Below, piece by piece: positions 60,401 to 64,000 of a DNA stretch of 64,000 nt. This stretch comes from Citrobacter freundii (GTDB lineage: Bacteria; Pseudomonadota; Gammaproteobacteria; Enterobacterales; Enterobacteriaceae): contig NZ_JAALBX010000013.1 in NCBI RefSeq assembly GCF_011077955.1, positions 1 through 64,000 of the forward strand. The letters run 5' to 3'. The notes beneath the pieces are model-generated. The model searched no databases. It saw nothing but the letters and a program-made list of their open reading frames with translations, and was not told the origin of the DNA. Position 1 is the first letter of the stretch. Every line of letters starts with the position of its first letter. Made by a program: the position numbers and the translations under genes.

Positions 60401-60949
60401 AGAGAGCGGTACAATTTTATTAATTTCATGCGAGGTGCGAAAACCATCGAAGAAATGAATAAACGGGATGCGACTTTTCAGGGTGGCGATATGGGAAATC
60501 AGCGCGAAATCTTGCGCTTCCTGCACGCTGCTGGCGCACAGCATCGCGCAGCCGGTCTGGCGAACCGCCATCACGTCCGAGTGATCGCCAAAGATGGAGA
60601 GCGCATGGGTGGCGACGGTACGCGCCGCCACGTGCAGCACAAACGGCGTCAGTTGCCCGGCGAGTTTATAGAGCGTTGGGATCATCAACAGCAGCCCCTG
60701 GGACGAGGTAAACGTCGTCGATAAAGCTCCCGTCTGCAACGCCCCGTGCACCGCGCCGATAGCGCCCGCCTCAGACTGCATCTCTACCACACGCGGAACA
60801 TCGCCCCAGACGTTTTTCACCCCGTTTCCTGACCAGGCATCCGCCTGTTCGGCCATCGTGGAACTGGGGGTTATCGGGTAGATAGCGATGACCTCGCTTG
60901 CACGAAACGCCACCGAAGCGACTGCGCCATTGCCGTCGATTGTGATCAT
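57434..60949 (-). CDS. nifJ: Pyruvate:flavodoxin/ferredoxin oxidoreductase
   Basis: A 1171-residue single-chain PFOR that oxidises pyruvate to acetyl-CoA and CO2, reducing flavodoxin or ferredoxin. Domain I begins YPITPSSTMAEQADAW. Two [4Fe-4S] motifs of ferredoxin type follow near residues 685 and 740 (CTQCNHCVAACPH and CTGCNLCVEVCPA). The thiamine-diphosphate domain carries SGACSGCGETPY and GDGWAYDIGFGG, then the CYSNTGGQ site. Length is close to E. coli YdbK (1174). The neighbour ydbJ is divergent. It fits the anaerobic theme with ldhA and fnrS. Confidence 0.96.
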   Translation of the reverse strand: MITIDGNGAVASVAFRASEVIAIYPITPSSTMAEQADAWSGNGVKNVWGDVPRVVEMQSEAGAIGAVHGALQTGALSTTFTSSQGLLLMIPTLYKLAGQLTPFVLHVAARTVATHALSIFGDHSDVMAVRQTGCAMLCASSVQEAQDFALISHIATLKSRIPFIHFFDGFRTSHEINKIVPLSNETLLGLMPQADIDAHRARALNPEHPVIRGTSANPDTYFQSREATNPWYNAVYDCVQQTMDDFATATGRQYRPFEYYGHPRAERVVVLMGSAIGTCEEGVDELLTRGEKVGVLKVRLFRPFNAHAMLDVLPQSVRHIAVLDRTKEPGAVAEPLYLDVMTSLAEAFSRGERETLPRVIGGRYGLSSKEFGPDCALAVFEELRQPKPKSRFTVGIYDDVTHLSLPLPENTLPSRARLEALFYGLGSDGSVSATKNNIKIIGNATPWYAQGYFVYDSKKAGGLTVSHLRVSEKPINSAYLVEKADFVGCHQLQFIDKYQMAERLKPGGIFLLNTPYSAEDVWDRLPQEVQAVLNQKQARFYIINAQKIARECQLGARINTVMQMAFFHLTDILQGDSALQQLQGAIAKSYSSKGQELVERNWQALALARESLYAVPLQPVNTHSPNRPPVVSDAAPDFVKTVTAAMLAGLGDALPVSALPPDGTWPLGTTQWEKRNIAEEIPIWKPELCTQCNHCVAACPHSAIRAKVVMPDALEAAPHALHALDVKSRDMRGQKYVLQVAPEDCTGCNLCVEVCPAKDRENPDIKAINMMSRLEHVEEEKVNYDFFLKLPEIERSTLERIDIRTSQLITPLFEYSGACSGCGETPYIKLLTQLYGDRLLIANATGCSSIYGGNLPSTPYTTDANGRGPAWANSLFEDNAEFGLGFRLTVDQHRARVMRLLEQFADKIPAELNAQLHSDATPEIRREQIAQLRHCLAEETGPDARQLLTDADALVEKSIWLIGGDGWAYDIGFGGLDHVLSLTENVNILVLDTQCYSNTGGQASKATPLGAVTKFGEHGKRKARKDLGVSMMMYGHVYVAQISLGAQLNQTVKAIQEAESWPGPSLIIAYSPCEEHGYDLALSHDQMRQLTATGFWPLYRFDPRRAQEGKPPLALDSRPPSDALADTLQNEQRFRRLNAQQPDVAEQLWKDATADLQKRYNFLAQMAGKAD

Positions 60950-61224
60950 AAAGACACCCTTACATTGCGCAAAAGAGAAAGGACTCCAAAAAGCGGAGCT
61001 TTAAAGTAATCCTTCAAGTCTAGCAAAGCGTCCCTGGGACCATTTTCGCTTTTGTGTCGTAGGGACGCTTAGCCCGGCCGTTTAGGACCCTTTTGGCGGC
61101 CTGTAACAACAAAAGTGCTAAAAAATGTGTCGACAGGCTAAAAGTCGTGCGGTGCCTCTCGACGGCGCGGCGCTTGCTCGCCTATATTGCATGGGTTTTG
61201 CGATTTTTTAATGAGGGGAGCGTC

Positions 61225-61506
61225 ATGCGTTCAGGTTTTTTTGTGGGGGGAGTGGCACTGTTTTTAGCCGCCTTGAGTTTAACCGGTTGCAGTAGTGAGC
61301 CTGAGCAGCAGGCAACGGCCGCGCATGTCGCGCCTGGGATGAAAGCGGCGATGTCCAGTAGTGGTGAAGCAAATTGCGCCATGATTGGCGGCGCAGCGCT
61401 TGCGGCACGTCAACTGGATGGGTCTGTCATTGGTATGTGCGCGCTACCGAATGGCAAACGTTGCAGCGAAGCGGCGCTGGCATCCGGTAGCTGCGGAAGT
61501 TACTAA
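61225..61506 (+). CDS. ydbJ: DUF333 lipoprotein YdbJ
   Basis: A 93-residue lipoprotein. The signal peptide ends LTGC with the lipidated Cys near residue 20, then SSEPEQQATAAHVAPGMKAAMSSSGE. The DUF333 core has NCAMIGGAALAARQLDGSVIGMCALPNGKRCSE, with conserved cysteines. It matches E. coli YdbJ (88 residues). GAGGGGAGC precedes ATG 61225; the longer upstream frame is rejected. Function unknown. It overlaps the end of convergent hslJ by 4 bp. The region upstream to nifJ (60950-61224) shows no other gene. Confidence 0.92.
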   Translation: MRSGFFVGGVALFLAALSLTGCSSEPEQQATAAHVAPGMKAAMSSSGEANCAMIGGAALAARQLDGSVIGMCALPNGKRCSEAALASGSCGSY

Positions 61507-61922
61507 TTTACCCAGTCGGCTTGTTTGTAAACCAGCGTATGTGGCTTACGAGTAAGCGTCAGCGACTGTGGAGTTTGCTCGACCGTTGCGCCGGCCGTTA
61601 GCATCTCGCCAATCAATTGATCTAACTGATTCAGTTCAGTCTCAGCGCATAACATTTTCGTGGAGGCGAGGCCGTCCACTTTCAGCACGTTGCCGTCCAG
61701 TTTGCCCTGGCCCATAAAGCGGTTACACATGCTGCCCGCAACGTGCAGTTTCTCACCAAAGCTGATGTCTGGCTGTCGCTGCGGCGAGACAAGCGGTTTC
61801 CCGTCTACCGATTCCAGCACGTAACGACGATGCTCTAATTGCGATGAAGACAAGGTTGTGTTTGCCGTTTGGGCGCATCCCGACAAGACGACGCCGAGCG
61901 CTAAATACGTTAATTTTTTGAT
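61503..61922 (-). CDS. hslJ: Heat-inducible lipoprotein HslJ, apparent ATC start
   Basis: A 139-residue META-domain protein (HslJ, linked to heat response and novobiocin resistance in E. coli, 140 residues). The lipobox VVLSGC gives lipidated Cys16. The mature domain has LESVDGKP, ISFGEKLHVAGSMCNRF and KMLCAETELNQLDQLIGEML. By homology (E. coli MKK...) and by spacing from AAGGAGG on the minus strand, translation should begin at the codon at 61922-61920, but that codon reads ATC. No ATG, GTG or TTG lies in frame upstream before a stop. TTG 61886 would remove most of the signal peptide. Either ATC initiates weakly or the gene has lost its start. Confidence 0.85.
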   Translation of the reverse strand: MKKLTYLALGVVLSGCAQTANTTLSSSQLEHRRYVLESVDGKPLVSPQRQPDISFGEKLHVAGSMCNRFMGQGKLDGNVLKVDGLASTKMLCAETELNQLDQLIGEMLTAGATVEQTPQSLTLTRKPHTLVYKQADWVN

Positions 61923-62014
61923 AACTCCTCCTTAAGTATCTTTGCCATCAATGATTACGCGGTGAGTCTGCCACGCCACGCGCGCGCAATCATTGAGGAT
62001 CGTCTTAAAGTGCT

Positions 62015-63004
62015 TTACACCAGGGCGTTAGGGCACGCTTCGCCTTTTTCCAGTTGGCGTAAATTATTCAGCGTCGTTTCTGAAATGCTGATTAATGCTT
62101 CTTCGGTCAGGAATGCCTGGTGCCCGGTAAACAGCACGTTGTGGCAGGCAGAAAGGCGACGGAATACATCATCCTGAATCACGTCGTTTGATTTATCTTC
62201 AAAGAACAGGTCGCGTTCATTTTCATAAACGTCCAGACCCAGCGAGCCGATTTTCTGATGTTTCAGCGCGTCGATTGCCGCCTGGGAATCGATAAGCGCG
62301 CCACGGCTGGTATTAATAATCATCACGCCGTCTTTCATCTGCTCAAACGCCGCCTGATTGAGTAAATGGTAATTTTCCGGCGTCAGTGGACAGTGCAGGG
62401 AGATAACATCGGAAGAGGAGAAGAGCGTCGGCAAATCAACGTACTCCACGCCAATCTCCAGCGCTGCGGCACTGGGGTACGGATCGAACGCCAGCAGACG
62501 CATACCGAAACCTTTTAAGATCCTGAGCATCGCAACGCCGATTTTGCCGGTACCGATAACGCCTGCGGTTTTGCCATACATCGTAAAGCCGGTTAAGCCT
62601 TCCAGCGAGAAGTTGGCGTCACGGGTGCGCTGATAGGCGCGGTGAATACGGCGGTTCAGGCACATCATCATGCCGATGGCATGTTCCGCTACCGCTTCAG
62701 GGGAGTAGGCTGGTACGCGCACCACGTGCAGGCCAAGCTCTTTCGCCGCATCGAGATCCACGTTGTTAAACCCCGCGCAGCGCAGGGCGATAAATTTTAC
62801 GCCATGCTTTTTCAACTCTTCCAGCACCGGGCGGCTGGCGTCGTCATTCACGAAAATACACACGCCGTCACAGCCGTGAGCGGTTTTAGCGGTCCTCTCG
62901 GTCAGCAGAAAGTCATAAAATTCGATATCGTAACCATACCCCTGGTTAACGTGCTGTAGATACTTCTTGTCATACTGTTTTGTGCTATACACGGCCAGTT
63001 TCAT
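62015..63004 (-). CDS. ldhA: D-lactate dehydrogenase (fermentative)
   Basis: A 329-residue NAD-dependent D-2-hydroxyacid dehydrogenase reducing pyruvate to D-lactate. The Rossmann motif GTGKIG is near 150, the catalytic Arg lies in NTSRGALIDS near 234 and the His in NVLFTGHQAFLT near 296. ATG 63004 gives the E. coli length of 329; a longer upstream frame is rejected. Adjacent to hslJ and divergent from ydbH, as in E. coli. Confidence 0.97.
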   Translation of the reverse strand: MKLAVYSTKQYDKKYLQHVNQGYGYDIEFYDFLLTERTAKTAHGCDGVCIFVNDDASRPVLEELKKHGVKFIALRCAGFNNVDLDAAKELGLHVVRVPAYSPEAVAEHAIGMMMCLNRRIHRAYQRTRDANFSLEGLTGFTMYGKTAGVIGTGKIGVAMLRILKGFGMRLLAFDPYPSAAALEIGVEYVDLPTLFSSSDVISLHCPLTPENYHLLNQAAFEQMKDGVMIINTSRGALIDSQAAIDALKHQKIGSLGLDVYENERDLFFEDKSNDVIQDDVFRRLSACHNVLFTGHQAFLTEEALISISETTLNNLRQLEKGEACPNALV

Positions 63005-63215
63005 AAGACATTCTCCAGTGATATTCTGTGATGACGTTATCATGATTCAAAATTTCTTACAAAGTTTAAAAAAAACTGTGCTGAAACTAAGGGTTATCAA
63101 TTAGTTTAGGCCAACTACGCTTATAACAAACGTCGCGTTCATCCCGACTGACAAAAATGGCACAATGCGCCAGATAGCCCATTGAATTCTGGCCCAATCA
63201 GGATAGTGATCGCCC

Positions 63216-64000
63216 ATGAAGGGTAAATACCGCGCCCTGGCAGCGCTTGCGCTGTTACTCATTTTATTGCCGTTGGCATTGCTTCTTTCGGTGGCGTACT
63301 GGCTGCCGGGGTTAGCGGGCATCTGGCTGCCGCCCGGCACTCGCATCGCACTTGAAGAGCGCCCGCGCTTTACCCGTTCGGCCATTATCTTGCCGCAATT
63401 GCGTTATCTGGCGGGAGAGTGCGAACTGGCGAGGCTTTCTCACGCGACGCTGAGCCACCCGAGCCGCTGGAAGCTCGACATTGATGCGCTGACGCTTAAC
63501 ACCGCCTGCTTTGATGACCTGCCCGCCGGGGCAGAAAACCCCGCCGCGCCGCGCACGCTGGCGCAGTGGCAGGCCATGCTGCCGAACACCTGGCTTACTA
63601 TCAAAAAATTCACTGTGGCGCCCTGGCAACAGTTTGCCGGGGAATTGCACGTAGGATTAACACCGACGCGCCAGACCGTGCGTTATCAGGGCGATGCGCT
63701 GTCCCTGACGGCGAAAATCGACGGGCAGACCGCCACCATCACCTCTTTTTCGCTTAAGGCGATTGAAGGGCAGCCGCCGCTGTCGCTGGCAGGCGAAGTG
63801 ACGCTCGGCCTTCTGCCGGACGGTCTGCCAACGGAAGGACATCTCACCACGCGCTTGCATATGCCAGGGCCGTTGCCGTTGGCGGATGCGGAGCTGGAAT
63901 GGGCGCAAAACCGCGGGCAGTTGTTGATTAGCGCCCCGGACGACCCGGATCCGCTACTGGATCTGCCCTGGACCGTTACCGCCGAGCGCTTTTCTATCAG
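63216..64000 (+). CDS. ydbH: YdbH family AsmA-like protein (5' part)
   Basis: The first 261 codons of a long protein running off the window. It starts with an inner-membrane anchor (about residues 6-29, Leu-rich) and continues with beta-rich repeats typical of AsmA-like proteins. E. coli YdbH (about 880 residues) acts with TamB and YhdP in moving phospholipids to the outer membrane. The window includes WLPGLAGIWLPPGTRIAL and the segment ending near TVTAERFSI. The position after ldhA agrees. Confidence 0.92.
   Translation, partial: MKGKYRALAALALLLILLPLALLLSVAYWLPGLAGIWLPPGTRIALEERPRFTRSAIILPQLRYLAGECELARLSHATLSHPSRWKLDIDALTLNTACFDDLPAGAENPAAPRTLAQWQAMLPNTWLTIKKFTVAPWQQFAGELHVGLTPTRQTVRYQGDALSLTAKIDGQTATITSFSLKAIEGQPPLSLAGEVTLGLLPDGLPTEGHLTTRLHMPGPLPLADAELEWAQNRGQLLISAPDDPDPLLDLPWTVTAERFSI

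Overview
The window is a chromosomal segment from a member of the Enterobacteriaceae. Nearly every gene has a clear Escherichia coli counterpart, and order follows the E. coli stretch from rluB to ydbH. The rpfF gene next to the PAS-GGDEF-EAL gene, which E. coli lacks, suggests the Cronobacter/Enterobacter group; the genus is an inference. Coding capacity is normal for the family, with several intergenic operators and hairpins that can be read directly.

Layout. 1-1755: an accessory, decayed stretch with a partial PAAR-like gene, a frameshifted phage-type gene and integrase-like fragments, lying where the E. coli neighbours of rluB would be. 1756-20456: housekeeping block rluB, cobA-yciK, sohB, yciN, topA, cysB, ymiA-yciX, acnA, ribA, pgpB, lapAB, pyrF-yciH, osmB, yciT, yciZ. 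20668-23519: a convergent rpfF/rpfR pair, a diffusible-signal-factor (DSF) synthase facing its PAS-GGDEF-EAL receptor. 23810-33402: rnb, yciW, fabI and the sapABCDF transporter operon. 33493-40484: pspF facing pspABCD (sigma-54 promoter visible), then ycjXF and tyrR (TyrR box visible). 40527-44770: tpx, ycjG, mpaA, mppA.

44840-53700 is more mosaic: zinT with a probable Zur operator, a ybiI-type zinc finger, a membrane diguanylate cyclase with an altered I-site, zntB, the sRNA gene fnrS with an FNR site, a proline-rich 43-residue ORF, ttcA, an orphan chemoreceptor, a 1-kb AT-rich gap and a 19-cysteine copper-storage-type protein. 53820-64000: two small proteins, dbpA, ompN, a probable diverged micC sRNA, nifJ, ydbJ, hslJ (apparent ATC start), ldhA and the start of ydbH.

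Themes are envelope homeostasis (lapAB, psp, sap, mpaA/mppA/ycjG murein recycling, ydbH), c-di-GMP and DSF signalling (rpfF/rpfR, the extra cyclase), metal handling (zinT, zntB, Csp-like) and anaerobic metabolism (fnrS, nifJ, ldhA). No CRISPR array, intact insertion sequence, rRNA or tRNA was seen. The best candidates for follow-up are the rpfF/rpfR pair, the hslJ start codon, the micC-like RNA and the decayed left edge.
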